A stretch of 64,000 nucleotides of DNA, from assembly GCA_011009095.1 (NCBI GenBank), contig VTPC01089976.1:144634-208633 (forward strand), read 5' to 3'. The position numbers and the translations under genes were made by a program. This DNA comes from Ignelater luminosus. Its lineage: Eukaryota > Arthropoda > Insecta > Coleoptera > Elateridae. Under the pieces are notes generated by a model. That model ran no database searches and had not been told where the DNA came from. It saw only the letters and a list, made by a program, of their open reading frames with translations. Positions 1 through 9,230 of this stretch are shown one piece after another (the stretch's first letter is position 1; the number at the start of each line of letters is the position of its first letter).

Positions 1-439
1 AAAAAACTATCTGTAGTATAACAAGGTACCGTTGAACTCCTCACCCCCCGCAGGGTTACATTATTCGCTTTTTACAAAAATTCATCTTAAACATCTGCGA
101 TCTAATTGATCGGTTGTGCAACATTACGGTCAGCTGAATCTCCCGTCCCCAGCCTCAAGGATATCTTCGATTCAATCCTTCTAACTTATCACTAGCCAAA
201 ACTAATACTATCAATACATTCTGCCATTAATTCAAACATGTCCAGTAACTTTCCCACCTTTAAAACTTACATTTCAGTCATTTCCAAGAACTGAAGTAAA
301 CCCGCCATTGCAGGTTCTTAATCCACTTGATAACATCAACCCTGCATATGATCTTGGGGTTGCCGTAGGACCTATCGAGATTCTTCGATGTGCCTAAGTG
401 TTTCTTTTTGCTATGCTTGTTGTTTGATTTCACTGATTC

Positions 440-712
440 CTGCAAGGCCATCACCACAATCAAAGCACTATTTAAGATGTATCTCCGAACTGAAGATATC
501 ATTTATGGGGGACCTTGTGATAGCGCTCGCCTGTACCTAACTCGACGCGATTCAATTCCTTGCTTACCCACTTGACAAAAGCTGCGGGTTCCAACTAACA
601 ACTTCAACTACATTGGGCTGAAGAGGAGTTACAAATAGCCTCTACAGTCATTACTTTCTTTTGGAAAGCAGGATTCAACAATGAAGATGATGATGATGGT
701 GCAGATGATTGA
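440..712 (+). pseudogene. Decayed Tigger/pogo-like transposase C-terminal remnant
   Basis: Short out-of-frame pieces resemble the end of Tigger/pogo (Jerky-like) transposases. The first, near 447-500, reads AITTIKALFKMYLR and resembles the stretch after the last catalytic Asp. The second, near 540-580, reads LDAIQFLA, like the usual LDAI helix. The third, near 617-712, reads WAEEELQIASTVITFFWKAG and then an acidic Glu/Asp tail, like the AWxxVxxxTIxxCFxxAGF ending. The pieces lie in the expected order but in different frames, so this is a dead remnant. No inverted repeats were found around it. The family call rests on motif memory only; chance resemblance in an AT-rich region is possible. Confidence 0.4.
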
Positions 713-872
713 TCGGTCTCAGCTTTTATTTATTTATTTTTATTTCTTTTGAATAATATGAAAATCTAACAGGTTTGCCCAGTTGCAAAGTTCCTTAATA
801 TTACACAAAATAAATTAGGAAAGAAATCTTTGACTGATTTCTTACTTTAAAACTGGATGCTCTCAATTTTAG

Positions 873-1046
873 GTTGTTTACACTGTGCACCCCTTGGGTT
901 GCTACGCTCCCAAGTACCGCTGGGGTCGCGGAGGTGTTACTTACGTCACTGAACGTATCTACAAGTGGCGAGCAGGAATAGACATGACAGTTTCCTCTGG
1001 TACATACAGGGCAAATTTCGAATCGAAACTCGACTCGATCTTTTAA
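873..1046 (+). CDS. Possible last exon of a serine-protease-like gene
   Basis: A 57-codon open stretch begins directly after a good acceptor (polypyrimidine-like run ending TTTTAG at 867-872) and ends at TAA. Its first 110 bases are clearly richer in GC than the surroundings, as expected for an exon. The peptide has a Gly-Cys pair at residues 9-10, then GRGGVTYVTERIYKW at residues 18-32. This loosely matches the trypsin-fold C-terminus, where a Cys precedes a PGVYTRVxxYxxWI segment. No upstream exon carrying the catalytic His, Asp or Ser was recognised, and the upstream flank holds a transposase remnant. It may be a pseudogene exon or an unrelated open stretch. Confidence 0.3.
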   Translation, partial: VVYTVHPLGCYAPKYRWGRGGVTYVTERIYKWRAGIDMTVSSGTYRANFESKLDSIF

Positions 1047-1982
1047 TGGAATAACGAATAACAGAACTAGGAAAAGCTACTAGTGAAACGCCTGGGACGT
1101 TAAAACTGCACATCGAGAGGATTGTTTCTTAACAACGAGAGGTTTTGAGTGATCCTGTCCGTTGTTCTACATTACTTGATTCCTGATTGCTGCCTGATTT
1201 CAAATTTCTTTGAAATGATGGATGCTCGACGGTGTCAGTGAGCTATTTTTGAAAATTAGACACAAAACCAAAAATTAATTTGGAAAAGCATTTTCCACTG
1301 ACGATAACGTAATAATCAAGAAACCGACTCGAAACTCGAAACAAGCTATAATTATGTCAGCTCATTGCCTGAAGATGACGTTATTGACATAATTGAAACA
1401 ATCTGGGAACTTCGTTACCACACCGTTCATGTTAGGTTTGCTACGTGTCCGGTATTTCACAGGCAAGCAAAGTCGCTAGTTTGGTTACGAGGCAGGTTGT
1501 CGGTTGAGCTTACAAAAAACCAGTAAATCGCCAACTGCTATTTAGTAATCAGTAACGAACGTTTTTTAGATTTTCTGAAAGAAGTTTTACTTGATGTTTT
1601 AGAGAAGCGCCACAAGTGACGAGAGATTCTCCATGTCTATTTTTGAAATGCAAGAGAAGCCGTTCTCATGTTTAGCTTAGAGGGTCTAGAGACAACAAAA
1701 CAACTTCTGTGAATAGGGCGGTATTGCCGTCCAGTACAGCTACTAAAACCCACCTTCATGTCAATGTTATGCAACTTTTACGAAAACTGCATCTAACTTG
1801 TATTAAATACAATCTTTAAAGCACCGAGATTTCTATCATAGACAGTCATGGATATAATTGTCACAGTATGTGCTTGCTTAGATGATTTTGCAATAAAACT
1901 AGTTGAAATGGAAAAATAGTAGACTGCAACAGCTTAATGTGGTCAAAGATATGTGAGCATTTAGTGGCAAAACTAGGGAACC
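1047..1982. other. No gene recognised
   Basis: Ordinary AT-rich sequence without an open frame of note, splice-flanked coding patch or terminal repeats that I could recognise. Confidence 0.4.
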
Positions 1983-2136
1983 TATAAAAGGAAGATCAAA
2001 GTCCTACTATAAGTAGTGCCAAAATACAATACCAGACAGTACAATCTACAAAAGAACGCGAAGCATGAGTCTCACAATGGCATTCCTCTTTTTCCTTAGT
2101 CAAGACGATAATCTTTATGTTTTCCCCGTGGAGTAG
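1983..2136 (+). CDS. TATA box followed by a 23-codon hydrophobic ORF (possible first exon)
   Basis: TATAAAAG lies at 1983-1990. An ORF at 2065-2136 starts MSLTMAFLFFLSQ and ends after 23 codons. The first 12 residues look like the core of a signal peptide. The spacing would give a leader of roughly 50 nt if transcription starts about 30 bp after the TATA box. No arthropod initiator was seen at the expected place, and no downstream exon was identified. It could be a small secreted peptide or a first coding exon, or simply a coincidence. Confidence 0.2.
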
Positions 2137-3575
2137 TTATACCCATTAGTTTTTTAATTGGGTTGGTATCTTTCAATCGATTGCAAAAAAACAATTGGAA
2201 AAGCAGCATCCAAGTCCAAAGAGTCTTCTGGTATGCACCCGCAAAGCAACATAATGTGCGAAGTGCGAAACATTACCATATAATACTGTACTGCTCTGCA
2301 AAACAAAAAATGAATCTCCACAAATTCATCTCATCGATATTATATCCGTTCAGAGGATTCAAGATCTTTAAAATTCTAAACTCAATCTTGATTATGAGGT
2401 TATGTGTAAGCTTTCCTCATGCTTCTTTAGAATGACATTTAAGGATTAAGAAGTGTGTTGTGTTATTATTCAAGGGAGCATTCATTCTTTTCTACACTTT
2501 ACCCATCTAAACTAAAAAACTTTTTATTTGTTTTCTTTTACACCGCTTGACGTTTCATGCCCCTTAGCTAGAAAGTGGTTAAATAGGGCTGAACCTCATC
2601 TAGAATGCAATTAAGCTTACTTGGAGATATTATTACCTTTTTGCATTTCATGGCCATTGATAGTGTTCATTTAATGCTGCTACCACCTGGGTTTATTCCC
2701 TGAGCTACGGTTCTAGTTTCCTACGTAACATTATTACACCAAGTTTTGTTTGTTTTGCATGATTTAGTTTTGTGAACTAACTAACTATGAATTGGCACCT
2801 AGCTATGTGCTCGCCTTTACTAGCTGAAATGAAGCCACAAAAATTTAATTCTGATGTTACTCGCTATAGCTTCCATACAGTAGCAGAAGAATTTTTTCAT
2901 AAAGCAATACTTACGTAGCACCATCCAGTGTCTGCATCGGTTCAAGCTAATCAGCTCTGTGCTCGTAGCTGTTGCAAAAAATAACAATTGAGAAACAATA
3001 ATAATTTGAATTTTTTAGTCATTAAGGTGGGTTGATACCTGTGGTCATAAAACTACGAATAGTAAACAGCATCTTGCAATTAGCTGCTGCTACGTACAGT
3101 AAGCATTCAATAAGTAAATACTTAGTATTGCAAATTCCGTGTAAGCAATTCCACGCGAATATCTGTCTTAGAAATAGTATCGAGATAATCATCTTTTGAT
3201 CTTCCAAAAAAAAAACATATAAGACGTAACAACACCAGAAAGTCATGTATGTTCATGCAATATTACATCATATTGAATCATTCCACAACAAGATACCTGA
3301 AACATCGAACATTCCTGAATGTATAACCTTATGAGTGAGACATAAACACAGATCCTGAAAAACAATTTTTCAAATTAATGCACTGATTAACAACTATCTC
3401 TATTGCTAGCTCTAGCTAGAACTGGTAAAACACTCTGGTTATAGATCTATATAAAGCTTAATACTTTATGTGCAATATGATTATAACTGTGCTCACTCAA
3501 CTAGACAGTTTTGAGGTTTAAATTCAAATTTGTATAAAAATCAGCCATTACTTTCCAACCGCACTACGTTAGCAA
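2137..3575. other. No gene recognised
   Basis: AT-rich sequence. Two ORFs of 74-90 codons here, at 2163-2435 (+) and 3022-3246 (-), have no recognisable motif and compositions expected of chance frames. Confidence 0.4.
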
Positions 3576-3577
3576 TA

Positions 3578-3752
3578 CAGTGGAACTCCCATAAGTCGAA
3601 CTTCTGTAACTCGAATTTATCTTCAACTCGAAAATTATTGCGTCCCCTTGCATTTCGTATACTAATTGCACGTAATATTCCGTAATTCCTAGTTTCTATA
3701 ATTCCAACTAATAATCGCGCTTCTTGGATTTCGAGTTATGGAGGTTCTACTG
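3578..3752. mobile_element. pogo/Tigger-type MITE, 175 bp, TA target duplication
   Basis: The left end CAGTGGAACTCCCATAAGTC and the reverse complement of the right end CAGTAGAACCTCCATAACTC pair over about 27 bp with few mismatches. TA dinucleotides flank both ends (3576-3577 and 3753-3754). Termini of the CAGTRGAACCTCCATAACTCGAA type and a TA duplication are characteristic of pogo/Tigger elements of the Tc1/mariner superfamily. The inside (about 120 bp) has no coding capacity and contains further TCGAA/TTCGA motifs. It would have been moved in trans by an autonomous Tigger; decayed Tigger-like transposases occur in this window near 0.5 kb and 57 kb. Confidence 0.85.
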
Positions 3753-4012
3753 TACGTAGATAATTTTAAAACTAAGGGGCAAGGTAGGTTATTTTGAGTT
3801 AATCTCTAAAACTTTTTTATGTAACGAAGAAGTTACCATATTACATTAATGTAATTTAGCTAGAGTCTTTAAATTATGTAGAGGTTTTGTAATTGAAATT
3901 ATATGCGTTTTTCTTTATTGCTTCCACTTCTAATTTATGTCCAAAGCTTTCAACCAGCACTTATTTTAGAAAGAAGGTACTTAGTGCTAAATGCAGCAAT
4001 CTGAAAAGCTCT

Positions 4013-4045
4013 TATAAAAGTGGTTTTCGTGTTCGTTTCAGTTTC
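4013..4045 (+). promoter_or_regulatory. TATA plus initiator core promoter
   Basis: TATAAAAG at 4013-4020 is followed by TCAGTT at 4038-4043, a match to the arthropod initiator TCAKTY. Taking its A at 4040 as +1 puts the TATA box at -27. Both elements and their spacing fit a focused insect RNA polymerase II promoter. It stands 20 bp upstream of the ATG of a short ORF with a hydrophobic N-terminus. Confidence 0.5.
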
Positions 4046-4059
4046 AGATACGTGCTGAA

Positions 4060-4182
4060 ATGACCAGAAAAAAATTATCGGTAATACCAATATCACTTGT
4101 TATATTACTACCAATGATTTTGTACATTTTAATAATTGGTGACGCCAGATGTTCCTTTTATTCGTTGTTCGACAGAACTTAA
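4060..4182 (+). CDS. Unrecognised 40-aa membrane or secreted peptide ORF
   Basis: The ORF reads MTRKKLS, then a hydrophobic stretch (about residues 8-27, rich in Ile, Leu and Val), then GDARCSFYSLFDRT and TAA. The basic N-terminus plus hydrophobic core resembles a signal peptide or a single membrane anchor. It lies immediately behind a well-spaced TATA/initiator pair, giving a 20-nt leader. The sequence GTAATA after codon 7 could also act as a splice donor, so the open frame may run into an intron, with the true product continuing in a distant exon. No family was recognised. No AATAAA follows within the next 200 bp. Confidence 0.35.
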   Translation: MTRKKLSVIPISLVILLPMILYILIIGDARCSFYSLFDRT

Positions 4183-5172
4183 ATTTGCTATCTATTTATC
4201 TGGAGTTCTAATGTCATTTTCTTATTTCATATCTCTGTCTTATTTTTGCATTTCTTTTCTGTAGAGTTTCACAGGAACCAAGAAATATTGTTACTAAACT
4301 GATAATCTAACGACATTCTTGTAAAAATCCCTGGACCCTTATATGAGTACACTAATAATTAATGATTCAGAAGAGGTAAGGCATTAGTAATTTAAACATC
4401 TAAAATATGCAGTTAATATTAGCTTCCTAGCAAAAATAAAGTACAGGTTTTAGAACTATACCTGCATCATATATGAATAAAACATTAGGTACGAACATTT
4501 ACCTAAAGGTAGCTGCTGCTTAATAAATTACATATCTACGTAGGTTTTCTAGAAATTGCATGCAATGTAATAATTTATTTTTAATTCCGGGATGTACAGA
4601 AAAAATAAATAATACTTTGAGAAAATATCATTGCAATAAATTACTTATTTTTGTTTGATGTACAACAAAAAACCAGCTATTAAACAGTTTGTCTTAAATT
4701 AATATTATCAACAAATATACAAAAAGATAAATAAAGCAGCATATTATATGTTCACATTTTATTAGCTACTTTCACTTGTTTATTTAAAATACTTTCCTCA
4801 TTATTTTAGATAACTTAATTTTTTAAGTAGAGAGCTTTGAAAAAACTGGAAACATACAGTCTCTTTAATAAATAATAAAATGTTTATTTTACAGAAAGAC
4901 TATTAGGAAGAAATTCTCTTTGTAGACGTACCTAATAATAAGCCAAAAAGGTTTCCTCAATAAACTTTTTTCTATAAAATCGATATTTAAAAAGACAGAG
5001 CTTGTCAACAGATTCATGGCTATTTTTTGCGTGTAAGGTTCGAAACTAATGCAGAAATAACGTTTTATATATAAAAAATTGCAAATTGTTATTCCCCACT
5101 TTATTCATAATAATCAGATGTCTTGAACTATTCACCTTTAAAGATAAACTTGAAAGAATGATAAGAACTTTC
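4183..5172. other. Intergenic, no gene recognised
   Basis: Very AT-rich flank upstream of the OBP gene. A polypyrimidine stretch with CTGTAG near 4256-4263 could serve as an acceptor, but the following sequence does not stay open convincingly. Confidence 0.35.
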
Positions 5173-5180
5173 TATATAAA
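5173..5180 (+). promoter_or_regulatory. TATA box of the OBP gene
   Basis: TATATAAA sits 40 bp upstream of the OBP start codon. With the usual spacing of about 30 bp, transcription would begin near 5203, leaving a leader of only about 10 nt. Confidence 0.5.
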
Positions 5181-5212
5181 AATTTTAATAAATGATTTGC
5201 TTTGTTTTGAAC

Positions 5213-5773
5213 ATGAAAGTTTTGGTAGTCGTTGGTTTAGCTTTAGCAGCCATTCTACAGGTTAAATTATTTAATTATTAATTAATTCTTTTCTAATTTA
5301 TTTGTTAGTATAAAGGCAACTATTATTTCTTTAATTTTATTGTACAGGCTGATGCGCGCATTATTACACACCAAGAAATAGAAATGCCTAAAGTCTTAAA
5401 AGAGACAAGAGAGCAAGCATTTAGCTGCGTTTCCGAATTAGGACCAGAAGTTGCAAATGCCTCAAGAATTCGAGACGAGAAACAGCTACCTGAAGATAAT
5501 TCAGTTGTAGATCAGTTGTGGGGTTGCGTTTGGGAAAAGAAAGGAATTGTAGATAAACAGGGAGTAGTTTACCCTGAGAAATTACGTGCATACCTAGTTG
5601 ACGTGATATCTATAGTACCACTGCCTCCTAAAGTAGATATTAAAAGTATAGCAGATAAAATTACAGAAAGGTGCAAAGATATGGAAGGTCGGGATTATAA
5701 ACAGAAATCTGTGAAAATGCAGAACTGCGTCATTAAAGAAGCATGGAATATTGACAACCAATCAAAGGATTAA
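5213..5773 (+). CDS. Minus-C odorant-binding protein, two coding exons (5213-5260, 5348-5773)
   Basis: Predicted 157-aa secreted carrier of small hydrophobic ligands of the PBP/GOBP fold; OBPs carry odorants in sensillum lymph or act in other fluids. Exon 1 encodes residues 1-16, most of a signal peptide (about residues 1-19). The 87-nt intron 5261-5347 (GT...ACAG) is phase 0. Cysteines are C43, C76, C125 and C143. The 18-residue spacing C125-C143 matches C4-C6 of classic OBPs. The positions expected for C2 and C5 hold Gln72 and Lys134, the defining loss of the minus-C class common in beetles. Start chosen because it gives a signal peptide joined in frame. TAA at 5771-5773. The frame is intact with no sign of decay. 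The 157-aa length fits a small secreted OBP. A decayed relative lies 3.6 kb downstream. Confidence 0.9.
5261..5347 (+). other. OBP intron (phase 0)
   Basis: An 87-nt AT-rich intron with donor CAG|GTTAAA and acceptor TTGTACAG|GC. It falls at the end of the signal-peptide core. The dead copy near 8.9 kb has an intron at the same codon boundary and phase. Confidence 0.85.
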
Positions 5774-5852
5774 ACAATTTAACCATGTAATTTATATTTT
5801 TTGTGTGCAAATACTGCTTTGTTTTTGTTTTCAATCATTTATAAAAACATAA

Positions 5853-5858
5853 AATAAA
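5853..5858 (+). terminator. Polyadenylation signal of the OBP gene
   Basis: AATAAA 80 bp after the OBP stop codon, followed by T/G-rich sequence. No competing canonical signal lies closer to the stop. Confidence 0.6.
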
Positions 5859-5873
5859 AATTTTGTACATAGA

Positions 5874-6348
5874 TTCTTCTTTATACTTTATTCATAAATA
5901 TTGCATTCTGAAAATACAATTCATTTACTCGTACAATGATACTGTCATTTATTTACACATGACAATGGTTCTGCCTTTCGAACTGTCTAATATTTTAGTT
6001 GTGTCTGTCCCTTTTATTTTAAAATAGGAAAGTTTGGTAGACAAATAGAGATTTCCAGAACGAGACGTTAAAACATCTGAATACCTTATTACAATTTTCG
6101 AACCCAGCCCCTATCCTAATTTCATTTTAAGATAACTTGTGGTACTATGTCAAACCAGGATACATATTCAGATGGAGAAAAACCAGTACAAAATCTATAT
6201 CCCCATCTAGTTGGCTTGTCACCTATAAATTCTTTGTGCGGCCAAAATAAAATACCCCAAAGGTAGGTCAGTAAAGGAAGAGTGATGATCGAAGTTAGTC
6301 AGTTGGATGAACAACACAGTGTACAATTAATTAAAAAAGAAGAGAGCT
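5874..6348. other. No gene recognised
   Basis: Intergenic stretch between the OBP polyadenylation signal and a LINE ORF1 remnant. Its right part may be 5' leader of that LINE, but no start of the element could be fixed. Confidence 0.3.
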
Positions 6349-7189
6349 ATGGGTACTGTCAGCGCGAAGGGGGTCAGTAACATAAATGGCGGTGCTAGAA
6401 TAGCTAAAAAATTACGTAGCGATACAGAACATGTTGAAGAGTCAGAACCAGAAATCATCAACGATAAAGATGTAGATGAAATTTTAAGTTCAAAGCCAAA
6501 CTCTAAGACTCAATTTAACAAGATTGATCAGGCAGTAGTCTATCATAATAGCGATAATGGAAGTTATGCTTCACCAAGCAAACGGAGCAGATACGCTTTT
6601 GATTTGACCTGTGCTTTAAATAAGAAAACAAAACTCTTAGAAAATAAGTTTGAGATTAAGAAAATGAAGCACTGGTATGAAGTGAAAGAGGCTGGTTTTA
6701 CCCAAAAAAGGAATAAAAGAAAGGCAGTCAATCAAGAACCAGAATCTACAGAAAATGAAGAAAAATGGGCTCAAGTGATATTTAGAAAAAGAAGAACAAG
6801 CAGAAGTAAATAGACCAAGTATGGATATATAGTGAACACTAAGACTGCAAGAAGAAAGTTCCAGAAACAAGTACAATCAAATCAAGAGTTCAACAAGGCA
6901 AACTAATGAAAAATTTGTCTACCAATGGTGAGAAACAAAGCTGAACTCCAACATAATGATACTTTCAATATAGAGAAGATACGGTGACTAAGAGCATAGA
7001 TAATTCGGTTCTTTAGTTGAGATCTGCCATACATAAAAGAGTATTACATGTAGTTAGAAGTAAGACAATCAAGCCTGAGATTTTGGTACTCTGGTTTAAA
7101 TGTAATGCATTTGGCCATATTCAGACATATTGTAAAGTGAACAAATCTTGTGTACGGTGTGATGGAGCTCATCGAGCTTTTAAAATTTA
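6349..7189 (+). pseudogene. LINE (Jockey-type) ORF1 remnant with CCHC zinc knuckle
   Basis: An ORF at 6349-6813 encodes a 154-aa Lys/Glu-rich, low-complexity protein that starts after an A-rich leader and ends in a basic run. After a disrupted stretch, 7090-7189 resumes with FKCNAFGHIQTYC and then SCVRCDGAHRAF. This is the CX2CX4HX4C type of paired knuckle found at the end of ORF1 in Jockey-like LINEs, here with the first Cys of the first knuckle replaced by Phe or lost. ORF1 proteins bind the element's RNA. The two pieces are separated by stops and no ORF2 (endonuclease or reverse transcriptase) follows, so this is a dead, 3'-incomplete copy. The 154-aa part alone could be mistaken for a host nuclear protein. 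Confidence 0.55.
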
Positions 7190-8826
7190 GGAAACTCTAT
7201 GGAATAGCCGGGAGTAAATATTGACTTCGGGAAGAACATTACATTGCGATTTATTCGGTTATGTGAGTTTTATGTAACTACTGAGACTCAGGAACAATAT
7301 GGAACGGAATAAGTGGATAATACTACAGCCAATCTTGGAGGATTTTATTATTCCTAACTACTTCAATCTATTTCTTACGACTTTTCTACCACTTTCAAAC
7401 CGTCTTATGCTTCCAGTGGGTAGGCCACCCCCTTTGTTGAAGTTATCATACTTACCTTAAATAAGGTAACATAGTCTTGTCTTGATTGTAAACCTGAAAC
7501 GATCTCGAAGCAGTACCGATCACTAGGCTAATATTGGTGTTTTCGTTTAAAAAGAAGATTACAGCTACTAAGTAATTAAATTACAAATGACTAAATTCTG
7601 ATCAAATCTATTTTTTGATATCAGAACCTTGATTCAATCCAGTTTTTGGTTCGTTTATCAGCAATTCATCAGCTCGTAAGTGACTAACCAGGTATTATAC
7701 ATTATCTTCTTTTTGGAAATCTTCATCATCATTCTCCTACTTATCTTCAGGTTTACTGAACTGAATTAGTTGATTTTTTATCCTACAAGCCACGGTCACG
7801 AGATTTCGATGTCTACCAACAATGTAGGATGCATTGTTTATTGACATTTGTTGGTCTCTTTATACTAATATTAGAGTGTATAATATCACTTTCTAACAAC
7901 AAATATGTTCATTCATCTACGAAGATTACCTTAAGATAAACCGATAAAGACATTTCAAATAGAGCCTCAGTTAGGCAAGCTAAGTAGCCTTAATAAGCTT
8001 TTAATACAAAGACTTGGGTCATCTTTGTTCATAAAGAAAATGTGGATTAAAGAGTTATAACCTATATTAGAATTAGTTTCATAAATTAATCCTTTTCAAG
8101 TACAGAGTTCCCAATGTAAAATACTGGATCAAGCATCAACCGGAAAAGGTGCAAAACCGACCCTCCTTACTTTCCCCGAAAATTAGTGCGTAATCTAAAC
8201 GTAGACAAGTAAAAAGAGCCAAACAGGGTTTTTTGTAAGTTTACACTTCTCTTAAACTTTGCCTTTAACAGCGATTTTTCGTACGGCATTACAAATCAAA
8301 GAATTCGCGCTGTGGTAAAGTTGAACATAAAAAACCTTCTTAGTTCTCAATATTTCTCAAGCACCTGAGCTGTTACCATAATATTGTGTCGAAAAGACAA
8401 AGTAAAAAAAAACTAATTTGCAAAGAACAGATATTAGAAAGTGTAAAGATCAAAATTTCTATGAGAAGAGTTGATTCATAGGCGAGACGGCCATTTAGGA
8501 AAAGCGAGCTTGAAGATTATAATTTTGACTACTACTGGTTAGCAATGCCTTCGATATATTGTGTCAGATAGGATTGCGAGAAAATAAAGAAGTTTCCAAA
8601 AGCTTAAGTGTATAACTGCTATTAAGTAGAACAATTAGACCTATTTCGATTAGTTTTATTAGATAGTGCTTCATGTACATCTTCCCTTTCCATAACCTCT
8701 TTAGTCAATAGGCCGTATTAATGCATGTGCAAAACTTTTTAAAGCGCTTCAGGATCATTATGACTTGAGCAAAGATGATTCCGTGAATGTTATGTAAAAT
8801 GCTGAAACAAGTTTAGTATTCGTAAT
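7190..8826. other. No gene recognised
   Basis: AT-rich sequence without open frames of interest, apart from possible non-coding LINE remains at its left edge. Confidence 0.35.
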
Positions 8827-9230
8827 AAAGGAAAATTGGGGATTGTTATTCCAATTCTTGCAGTTACTTTACAGGTTAGACAATTTAATTAATAATACTC
8901 AATATTATTCACTAATCAAAGAAACTTTGTACCTACTATTTTTATAGGCGACCCTTAGAGAATTCGGAAATGCCAAAACCTTTAATAGAATTATTTGGAA
9001 GGGCGGATGAATAACAGAAACCAACTTAAAATGACAGCAATTATCTTTGTGTTTTTATGTTTTTCTACTTAGAAATAGTGTAGCGTAGAAACTTGAAAGC
9101 TTTTTCCATCTTTAGCAAAACATAATGATAGCGTGTCAACTGTCGTAGTAGGCGTCGTCAATTCTCACACTATTGCTTTGTTTTTATTTTTGGGTCAATC
9201 ACAAAACTGTAATAATTATTAATCTGGAAC
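8827..9230 (+). pseudogene. Decayed second copy of the OBP gene
   Basis: The piece 8827-8874 aligns with exon 1 of the OBP at 5.2 kb: a hydrophobic leader ending LAVTLQ, with CAG|GTTA at the same place. The start ATG is lost. A 73-nt intron, 8875-8947, ends in TATAG. The next exon begins with A at the same phase and, after a one-base frame change, contains EMPKPL, matching EMPKVL in the intact gene. The frame then meets stops within about 15 codons and the four-Cys body is not recoverable. The 3' part near 9170-9220 again resembles the OBP 3' flank (GCTTTGTTTTTATTTT). Shared order, intron position and phase indicate a tandem duplicate that died, not a processed copy. Confidence 0.6.

Noticed and set aside
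6070-6115. Possible tRNA T-loop on the minus strand (GGGTTCGAAAA)
   Set aside because: The flanking bases do not form a T stem, and no acceptor, D or anticodon arms were found.
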